Origin: Burkholderiales bacterium
GTDB lineage: Bacteria > Pseudomonadota > Gammaproteobacteria > Burkholderiales > Burkholderiaceae_C
DNA: 57,543 bases
Direction: 5' to 3'
NCBI GenBank assembly: GCA_028868305.1
Contig: JAGWUS010000020.1
Coordinates: forward strand, 1 to 57,543
The notes beneath the pieces were generated by a model, which saw only the letters and a list, made by a program, of their open reading frames with translations, was not told the origin of the DNA and searched no databases. Both the position numbers and the translations under genes were made by a program. Positions within the stretch are counted from its first letter, which is position 1. Every line of letters begins with the position of its first letter. This document shows, in pieces, positions 27,417 through 36,319 of the stretch.

Positions 27417-28067
27417 ATGTCAACAACCGAACAGACCCCCGCCCCCCGGAAAAAAGCCCGCAAGGCACTTTCCAAGCTGGAAAACAGCTTGCCGGTGCTG
27501 GAGAAATTGGCCGCGCTGTACCCGCAACTTTTTGGCGCCACATTCCTGCCGCTCAAACGCGGCATCTTTCAGGATCTGTTGACCGCGCACCCCGACGCGT
27601 TCGACAAAGAGGCGCTCAAGGCGGCCCTGTCCACCCATACGCGCTCCACCCGTTACCTCAAGGCAGTTGCTTCCGGCCAGATGCGGCACGACCTGCAAGG
27701 CCAGGCCGTGGAAGCCATGGCGCCGGAGCACATTCACCACGCATTGCTGGAGGTGTTCCGCCGCCGCCAGAACCGCACGCAGGACAACCTCAAACCCCAA
27801 TTGCTGGAGCGCATGGTGCAGACCCTGGAAGCCTCGGGCCTGACACCCGAGGCCTATGCCGACAAGGTGCGTACCCGCGACGAAGCTGCCAATGCCATTC
27901 TGGATGAAGCCCTGGCGCTGGTCCGCGAACGTGGCGCCAAAGGCGAAGCCCTGCTGCGCGCCTTCAACGCCACCGGCCAGACGGTCGAAGCCTTTGCCGA
28001 CATGTACGGCCTGAACCCGCAAGAAACCCTGCGCACGCTGGAACGTGCACGCGGCCTGCAAGGCTGA
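27417..28067 (+). CDS. ProQ/FinO-domain RNA chaperone
   Basis: A 216-residue protein. Basic N-terminus (PRKKARKALSKLENSL) then a ProQ/FinO core: LAALYPQLFGATFLPLKRGIFQDLL, HTRSTRYLKAVASGQMRHDLQG. The C-terminal half is helical (AILDEALALVRERGAKGEALLRAF) and distinct from E. coli ProQ. Family members bind structured RNAs and mediate sRNA-mRNA contacts. ATG 27417 is chosen because an earlier in-frame start would lie inside the tRNA terminator. The ABC ATPase gene starts 6 bases after its stop. Confidence 0.87.
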   Translation: MSTTEQTPAPRKKARKALSKLENSLPVLEKLAALYPQLFGATFLPLKRGIFQDLLTAHPDAFDKEALKAALSTHTRSTRYLKAVASGQMRHDLQGQAVEAMAPEHIHHALLEVFRRRQNRTQDNLKPQLLERMVQTLEASGLTPEAYADKVRTRDEAANAILDEALALVRERGAKGEALLRAFNATGQTVEAFADMYGLNPQETLRTLERARGLQG

Positions 28068-28073
28068 AGCCCG

Positions 28074-28700
28074 ATGGCCGCGCCGGTGCTGCACGCCAGA
28101 CAGCTGTGCTTTGGCTACCCACAGCGCAAGCTTTTCACCGATTGGGACTGCGCACTGCCCGCCGGGGTGACCCTGCTGCAGGGTGGCGAGGGCACCGGCA
28201 AGACCACCCTCCTGCGGCTGCTCGCTGGCGATCTGGCTGCGCAATCGGGCACCTTGCAGTGTGCTGGTGTAACGCTGAATCTGTCGACGCACAAGGCCTA
28301 CCAGGAACAGGTGTTTTGCACCGACCCGCGATCTGGAGCCTTTGAGTCCATCACGCCGAAGCAATTTTTTGCGCAAATGGCAGATCGCTATCCGCGACTG
28401 GACTCCGCGTTGGTGCTTGAACTGGCAGATGACCTGGCGCTCACACCGCACCTGGAAAAGACATTTTTTATGCTGTCTACCGGCACCAAACGCAAGGTGT
28501 GGCTGGCTGCGGCGTTTGCCTCCGGTGCGGCAGTCACCTTGCTGGACGAGCCCTTTGCCGCACTGGACAAAACGTCGATCGGGTTGGTGGTGGAACTATT
28601 GCAGGAAGCCGCCCGGCACCCCACGCGCGCCTGGGTGCTGGCTGACTACGCGCCACCGCAGGGCGTGCCGCTGGCGCTCACGATTGACCTGGGTGGCTAA
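28074..28700 (+). CDS. Orphan ABC-type ATPase, 208 residues
   Basis: Single ATP-binding cassette: Walker A GGEGTGKTT (37-45), a weak signature MLSTGTKRKVWL in place of LSGGQ, and Walker B VTLLDEPFAALD. The end is short, and the H-switch position reads VLADY with no His. No permease or binding protein is encoded next to it. It follows proQ by 6 bases and is probably cotranscribed with it. This resembles small CcmA-like or regulatory ABC ATPases, so it could serve a membrane partner encoded elsewhere. The altered signature and missing switch His make transport activity uncertain. Confidence 0.82.
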   Translation: MAAPVLHARQLCFGYPQRKLFTDWDCALPAGVTLLQGGEGTGKTTLLRLLAGDLAAQSGTLQCAGVTLNLSTHKAYQEQVFCTDPRSGAFESITPKQFFAQMADRYPRLDSALVLELADDLALTPHLEKTFFMLSTGTKRKVWLAAAFASGAAVTLLDEPFAALDKTSIGLVVELLQEAARHPTRAWVLADYAPPQGVPLALTIDLGG

Positions 28701-28721
28701 TGTGTTTGGCCGCCGGATTTG

Positions 28722-29270
28722 TCAGGGGTACACCGCGGCGCTGCGAAACGCCTTGCCCATGGCATCCTTGGCGGACAGACGTGGGGGCTCGGCAAACGGG
28801 GGCCATTCAATGGCCAAATCCGGGTCGTTCCAGGCAATGCATTGCTCATGTTCAGGGGCGTAATAGTCCGTGGTCTTGTACAGAAATTCCGCCGATTCGC
28901 TCAACACCACAAAGCCGTGCGCAAAACCCGGAGGGACCCAGAATTGCGCCTTGTTCTGCTCCGACAATATCTGCCCCACCCATTGACCAAAAGTTGGCGA
29001 GGATCGACGCAGATCCACAGCCACATCAAACACTTCGCCCTGCGTCACGCGCACGAGCTTGCCCTGCGCCTGCTGCAACTGGTAATGCAGACCGCGCAAA
29101 ACACCCTGCGCCGATTTGGAATGGTTGTCCTGCACAAACTGCAGGTTCAAGCTGGTGGCTTCGGAAAACGCACGCTGGTTGAAGCTCTCAAAAAAGAAGC
29201 CGCGCGCATCCCCGAATACCTTGGGTTCGATCAGGAGCACTTCGGGAATGGCCGTAGGAGTCACTTTCAC
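28722..29270 (-). CDS. rfbC: dTDP-4-dehydrorhamnose 3,5-epimerase
   Basis: Third step of dTDP-L-rhamnose synthesis. 182 residues, standard length. Motifs: [35 protein letters not shown] with catalytic His62, [27 protein letters not shown] and [12 protein letters not shown] with the catalytic Tyr. The GTG at 29270 overlaps the rfbA stop (GTGA), so the operon order is rfbB-rfbD-rfbA-rfbC. It converges on the orphan ABC ATPase gene with a 21-base gap. Confidence 0.95.
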   Translation of the reverse strand: MKVTPTAIPEVLLIEPKVFGDARGFFFESFNQRAFSEATSLNLQFVQDNHSKSAQGVLRGLHYQLQQAQGKLVRVTQGEVFDVAVDLRRSSPTFGQWVGQILSEQNKAQFWVPPGFAHGFVVLSESAEFLYKTTDYYAPEHEQCIAWNDPDLAIEWPPFAEPPRLSAKDAMGKAFRSAAVYP

Positions 29271-30160
29271 AGGGCACCGTCCTTGAGCAAGCCCAGCAAA
29301 TACTGACCATAGCCATTCTTGGCCAGGGGTTGTGCCAACTTGTTCAGCTGTTCATCCCCAATAAAGCCATTGCGCCAGCAAATCTCCTCCAGACAGGCGA
29401 TCTTGAGGCCCTGCCGGCGCTCCAGCGTAGCGATGAACTGTCCGGCTTCAAGCAGGGATTCGTGGGTACCCGTGTCGAGCCAGGCGTAGCCGCGCTGCAT
29501 GATCTGCACGCTGAGTTGATCCAGGTCCAGGTAGGCCTGGTTCACCGCGGTGATTTCCAGCTCGCCGCGGGCGCTGGGCTTGACGGTCTTGGCAATGTCC
29601 ACCACCTGCTTGTCGTAGAAATACAGGCCGGTGACCCCGTAGTTGCTCTGCGGTTTGGCGGGTTTTTCTTCAATGCTGCGGGCCTTGCCCTGCGCATCAA
29701 ACGCCACCACGCCATAGCGCTCGGGGTCCTGTACATGGTAGGCAAACACGGTGGCGCCCCGGGTCTGGTGGTCGGCATTGGCCAGCAGGGTGTGCAGGTC
29801 GTGGCCATAAAAAATGTTGTCGCCCAGCACCAGCGCACTGTCATTGTTGCCAATGAAGTTGTCGCCAATGATGAAGGCCTGTGCCAGCCCGTCCGGACTG
29901 GGCTGCACCGCGTACTGCAGGTTGATGCCCCACTGACTGCCATCGCCGAGCAATTGCACAAAGCGCGGGGTGTCCTGCGGTGTGCTGATGATCAGGATGT
30001 CCCGAATCCCGGCAAGCAGCAAGGTGCTCAAGGGGTAATAAATCATGGGCTTGTCATACACCGGCAGCAACTGCTTGCTGATGGCCAGCGTGGCCGGATG
30101 CAGGCGGGTGCCGGAGCCTCCTGCCAGGATGATGCCCTTGCGGCTGGTGGAAGGTGACAT
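29267..30160 (-). CDS. rfbA: Glucose-1-phosphate thymidylyltransferase
   Basis: First step of dTDP-rhamnose synthesis: dTTP plus glucose-1-phosphate gives dTDP-glucose. 297 residues from the ATG at 30160. Motifs: [66 protein letters not shown] and [13 protein letters not shown]. An upstream in-frame start would overlap rfbD and is not needed. The gap to rfbD is 7 bases. Confidence 0.96.
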   Translation of the reverse strand: MSPSTSRKGIILAGGSGTRLHPATLAISKQLLPVYDKPMIYYPLSTLLLAGIRDILIISTPQDTPRFVQLLGDGSQWGINLQYAVQPSPDGLAQAFIIGDNFIGNNDSALVLGDNIFYGHDLHTLLANADHQTRGATVFAYHVQDPERYGVVAFDAQGKARSIEEKPAKPQSNYGVTGLYFYDKQVVDIAKTVKPSARGELEITAVNQAYLDLDQLSVQIMQRGYAWLDTGTHESLLEAGQFIATLERRQGLKIACLEEICWRNGFIGDEQLNKLAQPLAKNGYGQYLLGLLKDGAL

Positions 30161-30167
30161 GGACTTT

Positions 30168-31088
30168 TTAGGCAATTTCAATCTCCGAAAGCATGCGGGC
30201 TACACCATCTTGCCATTGCGGCAGGTGCAGGCCAAATATGGTTTGCAGCTTGGTGGTGTCCAGGCGCGAATTGTGTGGACGCTTCGCCGCTGTGGGGAAA
30301 GCGTTGGTGGGAACCGGTCGCACTTCCTTTGCTATCAATTGAATAGCTGGCGATGAACGGCTCACCTGGGCTAGAACGTAATTTGCATAGTCAAACCAGG
30401 TGGTGCAGCCGGCCGCCGCCAGATGGTAAACGCCCGCTATAGAACGCGCGCCCGGTGCATCTGCACGCAGCGCCTGCCGGATGGCGTGGGCGGTCACGTC
30501 GGCCAGCAGATCGGCACCGGTGGGCGCACCAAACTGGTCATTAATGACCTGCAACAGTTCGCGCGTCTGCGCCAGGCGAATCATGGTGCGGGCAAAGTTG
30601 CCGCCGCGCGCCGCGTACACCCAGCTGGTGCGGAAAATGAGGTGCCGTTCGCAACGCGCCACCGCCAGCTCGCCTTCACGTTTGGTGCTGCCATACACAC
30701 TCAGAGGCCCCGTTGCATCGTTCTCACGCCAGGGTGCATCACCGCTGCCGTCAAACACATAGTCGGTGCTGTAGTGCACCAGCCAGGCACCTAGCCGCTG
30801 CGCCTCGGACGCCAGCACACCGGGCGCCAAGGCATTGATGGTGTGTGCAAGGTCCGCTTCGCTCTGCGCTTTGTCCACGGCGGTGTGGGCGGCGGCATTC
30901 ACAATCACCTGCGGTGCCACCTGGCGCACCGTGGCAGCCAGAGCGTCCAGTTGGGTCAGGTCACCACAGAGCCCGTGCGGATTGGCTGCGGCATCACGCC
31001 CCAATGCCACTACCTCACCGAGAGGCGCCAGACTGCGTTGCAGTTCCCAGCCGACCTGGCCGTCGCGGCCCAGCAGCAGAATCTTCAT
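30168..31088 (-). CDS. rfbD: dTDP-4-dehydrorhamnose reductase, with in-frame repeat insertion
   Basis: Final step of dTDP-L-rhamnose synthesis (NADPH). 306 residues from ATG 31088 ([20 protein letters not shown]), overlapping the rfbB stop by 4 bases. Motifs: [39 protein letters not shown] (YxxxK) and the C-terminal [17 protein letters not shown]. The stretch [14 protein letters not shown] before VRPVPT is encoded by repeat copy D (30331-30378), where homologues have a variable loop. The frame stays open, so the protein is probably functional with an altered surface loop. Confidence 0.94.
   Translation of the reverse strand: MKILLLGRDGQVGWELQRSLAPLGEVVALGRDAAANPHGLCGDLTQLDALAATVRQVAPQVIVNAAAHTAVDKAQSEADLAHTINALAPGVLASEAQRLGAWLVHYSTDYVFDGSGDAPWRENDATGPLSVYGSTKREGELAVARCERHLIFRTSWVYAARGGNFARTMIRLAQTRELLQVINDQFGAPTGADLLADVTAHAIRQALRADAPGARSIAGVYHLAAAGCTTWFDYANYVLAQVSRSSPAIQLIAKEVRPVPTNAFPTAAKRPHNSRLDTTKLQTIFGLHLPQWQDGVARMLSEIEIA
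30331..30378 (+). repeat. 48-bp GCTAT palindromic repeat, copy D (inside rfbD)
   Basis: Stem GCTAT-CAATTGA-ATAGC, then TGGCGATGAACGG and an ending GGGCTAGAACG. Read antisense in frame within rfbD. Confidence 0.7.
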
Positions 31089-32164
31089 GTCGCGCTCTTG
31101 TCGTTGCCGCCATAGTGCTTTTCGACCCAGTCGCGGTAGCCCCCGCTGAGCACATCGGCCACCCATTGCGGATGGTCCAGGTACCACTGCACGGTTTTGC
31201 GGATACCCGTCTCGAAGGTTTCTGCAGGTTTCCAGCCCAGTTGTTGCTCCAGCTTGCGGGCATCAATGGCGTAGCGGCGGTCATGGCCTGGGCGGTCGGT
31301 CACGTAGGTAATCTGCTCCTTGTAGGGCTTGCCATCGGCTCTGGGTTTGAGTTCATCAAGCAGCGCGCACACGGTGTGCACGATGTCCAGGTTGGGCTTT
31401 TCATTCCAGCCGCCCACGTTGTAGGTTTCGCCCAACTGGCCGGCTTCGAGCACACGGCGGATGGCACTGCAATGGTCTTTGACGTAGAGCCAGTCACGGA
31501 TCTGCTGGCCATCGCCATACACCGGCAGGGGCTTTCCGACCTGGGCGTTGACGATCATCAGTGGAATCAATTTTTCCGGGAAGTGGTAGGGACCGTAGTT
31601 GTTGCTGCAATTGGTGGTGAGCACCGGCAGACCGTAGGTGTGGTGGTAGGCACGCACCAGGTGGTCGGAAGCGGCCTTGCTGGCTGAATAGGGACTGTTG
31701 GGTTCGTATTTGTTGTTTTCTGTAAAGGCGGGATCGGTTTTTGACAGGGATCCATACACTTCATCGGTGGACACATGCAGGAAACGAAAAGCGGCTTTGG
31801 CATCCGCTGGCAGGGCACCCCAGTATGCCCGCACCGATTCCAGTAGATGGAACGTACCCAGAATGTTGGTCTGGATGAAATCTTCCGGCCCATGGATGGA
31901 TCGGTCCACATGGCTCTCGGCAGCAAAGTTCAGAATCGCGCGTGGTTGGTGTCTGCTCAACAGGTCGGTCAGCAGGGCCGAATCGCCAATATCGCCGCGC
32001 ACAAAAATATGCCGCGCATCGCCGTCCAGGCTGGACAAATTTTGCAGGTTGCCCGCATACGTCAATTTATCCAGGTTCACGACTGGCTCGTCGGACTGTG
32101 CCAGCCAGTCCAGAACAAAGTTTGAACCGATGAATCCGGCTCCCCCGGTGACGAGAATAGTCAT
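31085..32164 (-). CDS. rfbB: dTDP-glucose 4,6-dehydratase
   Basis: Second step of dTDP-rhamnose synthesis, an NAD-dependent extended SDR. 359 residues from ATG 32164 ([20 protein letters not shown]). Motifs: [11 protein letters not shown] with the catalytic Asp-Glu pair, [30 protein letters not shown] and [13 protein letters not shown]. First gene of rfbBDAC. It is divergent from the PAP2 gene, and both promoters must lie in about 110 bases. Product dTDP-rhamnose feeds O-antigen or exopolysaccharide assembly encoded elsewhere. Confidence 0.96.
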   Translation of the reverse strand: MTILVTGGAGFIGSNFVLDWLAQSDEPVVNLDKLTYAGNLQNLSSLDGDARHIFVRGDIGDSALLTDLLSRHQPRAILNFAAESHVDRSIHGPEDFIQTNILGTFHLLESVRAYWGALPADAKAAFRFLHVSTDEVYGSLSKTDPAFTENNKYEPNSPYSASKAASDHLVRAYHHTYGLPVLTTNCSNNYGPYHFPEKLIPLMIVNAQVGKPLPVYGDGQQIRDWLYVKDHCSAIRRVLEAGQLGETYNVGGWNEKPNLDIVHTVCALLDELKPRADGKPYKEQITYVTDRPGHDRRYAIDARKLEQQLGWKPAETFETGIRKTVQWYLDHPQWVADVLSGGYRDWVEKHYGGNDKSAT

Positions 32165-32271
32165 AGCTGTAACGGATGTTGTGCCCCGTGGCAGGGCTTG
32201 TTGGTATGGGCAAAAGGTTAGCACAGACCTGCATCACAATCGGAGCTTTGACCGACCGCTCCCTGCCCCCA

Positions 32272-32991
32272 ATGCCCATAAATCCTCAAAATATAGAAAA
32301 TTCCAGCAAAACGCCGCCCCTCTATTTTTTGATTTGGGGCATTTCCCTGCTGGCGGCACTGGTTCCAACAGTGTGGACCACACTGGATCTGCAAGGTGCG
32401 GCACTGTTTTCCGGGCCTGCCCCGGCCATAGCATCCGTGAACTGGTGGTGGGTGAAACTTATCAATCTTTATGTGCCGGCAGTATTCCGGGGCGGCATTG
32501 CCATCGCGCTGGGGGTCTGGCTACTTGCAACCATCCGCAAACAAGGCAAGGCACTGCAGCTGGCGATGGCATTTCTGGTTCTGTCCGGTATTCTGGGGCC
32601 AGGTGCACTGGTCAATCTGGGCTTCAAGGACCACTGGCAACGCGCCCGCCCTTACCAGGTTGAAAATTTTGGTGGAACCCACAAGTTCACTCGCGCCGCC
32701 GTCATGACTGACCAATGCAACGCCAATTGTTCTTTTGTCAGCGGACATGTGGCGTGCGGCTTTTTCTTCACCTCCCTGATGTTGATTCACCGAAAACGCC
32801 GCGTCGCCTGGGCGGTCACTGGCACGATGGCCGGTCTGGTGGTCGGTTTTGCGCGTATGTCGGATATGGCACACTGGTTCAGCGATGTGCTGTGGGCCTA
32901 CCCCATCACCCTACTGGCAAGCTGGCTGGTCTGGAAAGCCCTGCACTGGGCTTATGGAAATGAGACAAGCCCTTCGCATACCGTGGGATAG
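32272..32991 (+). CDS. PAP2-family membrane phosphatase
   Basis: A 239-residue membrane protein with about five or six hydrophobic helices and the three PAP2 phosphatase motifs: KDHWQRARP, SFVSGHVACGFFF (PSGH type) and ARMSDMAHWFSDVLWA. Such enzymes dephosphorylate undecaprenyl diphosphate, phosphatidic acid or lipid A. ATG 32272 (MPINPQN) is preferred because the first hydrophobic segment starts about 15 residues later; an ATG at 32176 is open in frame. The 3' end overlaps the convergent SDR gene by 40 bases. Neighbouring rfb genes suggest an envelope-glycan role (inference). Confidence 0.85.
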   Translation: MPINPQNIENSSKTPPLYFLIWGISLLAALVPTVWTTLDLQGAALFSGPAPAIASVNWWWVKLINLYVPAVFRGGIAIALGVWLLATIRKQGKALQLAMAFLVLSGILGPGALVNLGFKDHWQRARPYQVENFGGTHKFTRAAVMTDQCNANCSFVSGHVACGFFFTSLMLIHRKRRVAWAVTGTMAGLVVGFARMSDMAHWFSDVLWAYPITLLASWLVWKALHWAYGNETSPSHTVG

Positions 32992-33872
32992 CGCAGACGC
33001 AACCCCAGCTCCCGTTTGAGTCGCAGGTTCACCATGCGGCGTGACTCTCCCATGAAACTCAACAACATCAACGGCAGTTGGTCCCTGGCGATATCGCGCG
33101 AAACCCGGGGTGGCCGCGCCAAGCCATACAGGTCTGCCGCCAGGTCGAAGTAGTCCCCCATTTTCAATACCGTGTCGTCGTTCACGTTGTAGACCCGCTG
33201 CGGTTTGCCACGCCACAGTGCGCGCACACAGGCGCGCGCCAGATCATCGGCATGGATATGGTTGGTGTACACATCGTCTTCGGGCAATAAAACAGGCGTG
33301 CGCTTGCTTAACCTGGGACGGGGCGTGCCGCCCTCGCGGTCTGGTGCGTAAATACCCGGTATGCGCAGAATGCTGCTGCGAATACCCGCTGAGCGTCCCA
33401 GAAAACGTACACTGCGCTCGGCATGATGCCGGCGTCGTGCCCTAGGTGAATCGGCACGGACACCCCGGGTTTCATCCACAGATGCGCCAGCGCAGTCTCC
33501 ATAAACCCCACTGGTCGAGCCGTAAACCAAGGCAACGGGCCCGGTGCGCTTGCGCAATGCACGGGTCAGTGCCAGCGTACGGTGGTCCACCCAGCCTTCA
33601 CCCGGGGGCGGTGCCAGATGCAACACACGGGTTGCGATGCCCGCTAGGCGCTGCAAAGTCGCTGGATCATCCAGGTTACCCCGCAATGGGGTGATGTTCT
33701 GCGCTCGCAGCAAGTCCACCCGCTGCGCACTGGAGGTCAACGCCATCACACGCACAGGAGACGGAAGGACTCGGCTCACGCGCAATCCCACATCGCCACA
33801 GCCCACGATGAGCAGGCGCTGGCGGCGGAATCGGGAAGGCAAGGCACCAAGAGGGCTCTGGATTGAAGGCAA
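32952..33872 (-). CDS. NAD(P)-binding SDR-like protein (YeeZ-type), start uncertain
   Basis: About 306 residues. A Rossmann motif LLIVGCGDVGLRV, then LTSSAQRVDLLRAQNITPLRGNL, VYGSTSGVYGDC and a NHIHADDLARACVRAL segment typical of epimerase-like SDRs. The N-terminal part matches the YeeZ group. No ATG precedes the Rossmann motif. I give the TTG at 33872 as the last plausible start; GTG or TTG codons farther upstream (to 33941) would overlap the next gene. The 3' end shares 40 bases with the PAP2 gene on the other strand. Confidence 0.72.
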   Translation of the reverse strand: MPSIQSPLGALPSRFRRQRLLIVGCGDVGLRVSRVLPSPVRVMALTSSAQRVDLLRAQNITPLRGNLDDPATLQRLAGIATRVLHLAPPPGEGWVDHRTLALTRALRKRTGPVALVYGSTSGVYGDCAGASVDETRGVRADSPRARRRHHAERSVRFLGRSAGIRSSILRIPGIYAPDREGGTPRPRLSKRTPVLLPEDDVYTNHIHADDLARACVRALWRGKPQRVYNVNDDTVLKMGDYFDLAADLYGLARPPRVSRDIARDQLPLMLLSFMGESRRMVNLRLKRELGLRLRYPTVCEGLVSFP

Positions 33873-33915
33873 AATCAGTGTTTCTTGAAAAGCAAGCCCC
33901 AAGGATACCCAATCA

Positions 33916-34965
33916 ATGACAGTCAGCACGGCCAGCGCCAACTCCTATTCCGTCACCATCCAGCCCAGCGGACGCCAGTTTGCCGTTCAAGGCGACGAAA
34001 CCGTTCTGGTCGCAGGCATTCGCCAGGGGATCGGCTTGCCCTACGGCTGCAAGGACGGCGCATGTGGCTCCTGCAAGTGCAAAAAAATCTCTGGCACCGT
34101 CACACATGGAACGCACCAGTCCAAGGCCCTGAGTGCAGACGAAGAAGCCGCAGGCTTTGTGCTGACCTGCTGCGCCACACCCCATTCCGACCTGGTTCTG
34201 GAGTCACGCCAGGTGACCGAGGCAGGCGCCATTCCCATCAAAAAACTGCCAACGCGTGTCAACGCCTTGACGCGCCTGTCCCCGGATGTGATGCTGCTGC
34301 AACTGCAACTGCCCGCCAACGATAGCTTCACCTACCGCCCAGGCCAATACGTCGAATTTCTGCTGCGCGACGGTGCCCGGCGCAGCTACTCCATGGCCAA
34401 CGTGCCGCAGCCCGGCGCCAGCATGGAATTGCACATCCGGCATATGCCGGGCGGCAAGTTCACCGACCACGTGTTTGGCGCCATGAAAGAAAAGGAAATC
34501 CTGCGCATTGAAGGTCCCTATGGGTCGTTTTTTCTGCGGGAAGACTCCGACAAGCCCATCATCCTGCTTGCCTCCGGCACCGGTTTCGCACCCATCAAGG
34601 CCTTGCTGGAACAGATGCAACAACGGGAGATCAAACGCCCCGTCACACTGTACTGGGGTGGGCGCCGCCCCACAGACCTGTATCTGGATGCATGGGTGCA
34701 GGCACTACTGCCCCGTATGCCCGCTTTGACTTACGTTCCGGTCGTATCAGACGCCTTGCCCGAAGACCAGTGGCGTGGGCGCACAGGTTTTGTGCACCAG
34801 GCCGTGCTGCAGGACCACCCGGACCTGTCAGGCTACCAGGTCTATGCCTGCGGAGCACCCATCGTGGTGGACTCCGCACGCCGGGATTTCTGCACTGCTG
34901 CGAAACTGCCAGACGACGAGTTTTTCGCTGACGCGTTTACTTCCGAGGCAGATAAGCAGGGTTAA
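33916..34965 (+). CDS. 2Fe-2S/FAD oxidoreductase, CDP-6-deoxy-delta-3,4-glucoseen reductase-like
   Basis: A 349-residue single-chain reductase. A plant-type ferredoxin domain comes first (LPYGCKDGACGSCKCKK, with the fourth Cys in LTCCATP). The FAD-binding barrel with RSYSMANVP and the NAD(P) domain with LLASGTGFAPIKALLEQ and YACGAPIVVDSARRDF follow. The order resembles AscD/RfbI of 3,6-dideoxyhexose synthesis, and also monooxygenase reductases. In beta-proteobacteria such genes are often annotated as AscD without the dideoxysugar partner. No AscC-like dehydratase is nearby, so the electron acceptor is unknown. Confidence 0.88.
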   Translation: MTVSTASANSYSVTIQPSGRQFAVQGDETVLVAGIRQGIGLPYGCKDGACGSCKCKKISGTVTHGTHQSKALSADEEAAGFVLTCCATPHSDLVLESRQVTEAGAIPIKKLPTRVNALTRLSPDVMLLQLQLPANDSFTYRPGQYVEFLLRDGARRSYSMANVPQPGASMELHIRHMPGGKFTDHVFGAMKEKEILRIEGPYGSFFLREDSDKPIILLASGTGFAPIKALLEQMQQREIKRPVTLYWGGRRPTDLYLDAWVQALLPRMPALTYVPVVSDALPEDQWRGRTGFVHQAVLQDHPDLSGYQVYACGAPIVVDSARRDFCTAAKLPDDEFFADAFTSEADKQG

Positions 34966-34973
34966 AAGCCTTT

Positions 34974-35363
34974 TCAGGGCCTGTTGGTGCCTGCCTTGTG
35001 GTCACGCATTCCGTCATGGTTCATATCCCGCTGGCGGTCATGTTTTTCACGGTGGATGTCACGGCTGGCATGGTTTTCCATCTTCATCAGGTGCTTGCGC
35101 TCCTGCGCAGTTACTACGCCATCCGCCTTCGCACGCTGCTCGGCATGGGCAATACGGTCTTCCTTGCGTTGCAAACGGTTGGCCTCGCGCGGTGTCAGTT
35201 GACCCGACGCTACACCTTGTTCAATGCGTTTTTCCTGGTTGGCTTCGCGCTGGTCAATACGGGGCGTTGCCAGCGGGTCTTTGGGAACGGGTGCAGGTGC
35301 CTGCGCAAAGGCTGCGGCACCCAGGGTCAGGGTCAGTACGGTGATAAGTGAACGCATCTTCAT
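34974..35363 (-). CDS. Small secreted charged protein, function unknown
   Basis: 129 residues. Signal peptide MRSLITVLTLTLGAAAFAQA with an AQA cleavage site. The mature protein is very hydrophilic and helix-prone: IDQREANQEKRIEQGVASGQ, LTPREANRLQRKEDRI, GVVTAQERKHLMKMENHAS, ending in DRQRDMNHDGMRDH. The repeated LTxREANRL / VTAQERKHL units look like paired short helices. I recognise it only as a type of Comamonadaceae hypothetical. ATG 35363 is chosen since GGAG sits 6 bases upstream; an ATG at 35369 would have none. Confidence 0.75.
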   Translation of the reverse strand: MKMRSLITVLTLTLGAAAFAQAPAPVPKDPLATPRIDQREANQEKRIEQGVASGQLTPREANRLQRKEDRIAHAEQRAKADGVVTAQERKHLMKMENHASRDIHREKHDRQRDMNHDGMRDHKAGTNRP

Positions 35364-35448
35364 GAGCATCTCCGGTGAATTGAAGTAAGGAATGGCTCCT
35401 TATCTCCTCTAACGGTGCAGCCCGCGAAACCACTGACATCGCCAATGC

Positions 35449-35466
35449 AAACGCTTGTAAGCATTT
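35449..35466. promoter_or_regulatory. Near-perfect 18-bp dyad, possible operator
   Basis: AAACGCTTGTAAGCATTT pairs over 7 of 8 positions in each arm. It lies about 85 bases upstream of the small secreted protein gene and just after the DMT permease stop. The role is a guess. Confidence 0.3.
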
Positions 35467-35467
35467 G

Positions 35468-36319
35468 TTACGGCTGACCCGAATTCCATTCACTGAGAAC
35501 GACGGCCACCACCACCATCGCAGCGCCAAAGGCTGCAGTGAGAGTCAACAATTCACCCAGCCACAGCCAGGCAGCCAGCGCAGCAAATACAGGCTCCATG
35601 GCGTAGACCAGCGCCGCCTTGTCCGCTGGTACGTGGCGCTGCGCCATGGCCTGCAAAAACATCATGCCGGCAGTCGCCACAACACCCAGGTACAGCAGTC
35701 CGGCAACGACATCTCCCTCCGCACGCGCCATGAGCGTAGACAGACGGTCTGTGCCAAGCGCGGCAACCACCATCAAGGCGGTACCCAGCAATGCCATCCA
35801 GACGATTTGTGTGGCCGCCAGTTCACGGGCAGAGTGTCTCCCGGCGCGTTGTGACAGAAGAATGACATAGGCCGCGTAAGCCAGCGCGCCCACTACGGTC
35901 GCGGCATCCGCCATCAGGTGTGCACCGCCATCCCAGGACATCAGGCCAATGCCAGTACAGGCCAACATGGCTGCTGCCAACGTCCTCCATGAAAGGCGGT
36001 TGCCAAAAACCACGCCTAAAAGCGGAACCATCAGAACATTCAGGCTGGTCAGAAAGGCGCTGCGGTTCGAGGAAATGAACTCCAGCCCATACGCCTGTGC
36101 CACGTAGGACACCAGCACCAGCGCTCCCAGCATCGCGCCGTCCATCCAAGTGCGCAGCGGCGCTCGCAATGCCCATGGAGCCATGCAGACCGCTGCGATG
36201 ATAAAGCGCAGAGCCGAAATTTCAACGCCATTGAGATGGGCTGTGGCCAGTTTGAGAACGGGGAACGTCGCCCCCCAGACCAGAGTGACAAACAGCAGCG
36301 CAAGGACGTGCTTATTCAC
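35468..36319 (-). CDS. DMT superfamily permease (EamA family)
   Basis: A 283-residue membrane protein with about ten hydrophobic helices in two EamA halves (LLFVTLVWGATFPVLKLATA; ALVYAMEPVFAALAAWLWLGE). Family members export amino acids or metabolites. The start is GTG at 36319; the sequence GTGAATAA shared with the livF end gives an 8-base overlap, so it is the last gene of the liv operon. An amino-acid efflux role balanced against uptake by LivHMGF is a reasonable inference. Confidence 0.88.
   Translation of the reverse strand: MNKHVLALLFVTLVWGATFPVLKLATAHLNGVEISALRFIIAAVCMAPWALRAPLRTWMDGAMLGALVLVSYVAQAYGLEFISSNRSAFLTSLNVLMVPLLGVVFGNRLSWRTLAAAMLACTGIGLMSWDGGAHLMADAATVVGALAYAAYVILLSQRAGRHSARELAATQIVWMALLGTALMVVAALGTDRLSTLMARAEGDVVAGLLYLGVVATAGMMFLQAMAQRHVPADKAALVYAMEPVFAALAAWLWLGELLTLTAAFGAAMVVVAVVLSEWNSGQP

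Noticed and set aside
32160-32210. Possible GCTAT repeat at the rfbB start (ATAGTCATAGCTG)
   Set aside because: Only one half of the stem fits and the body does not match.
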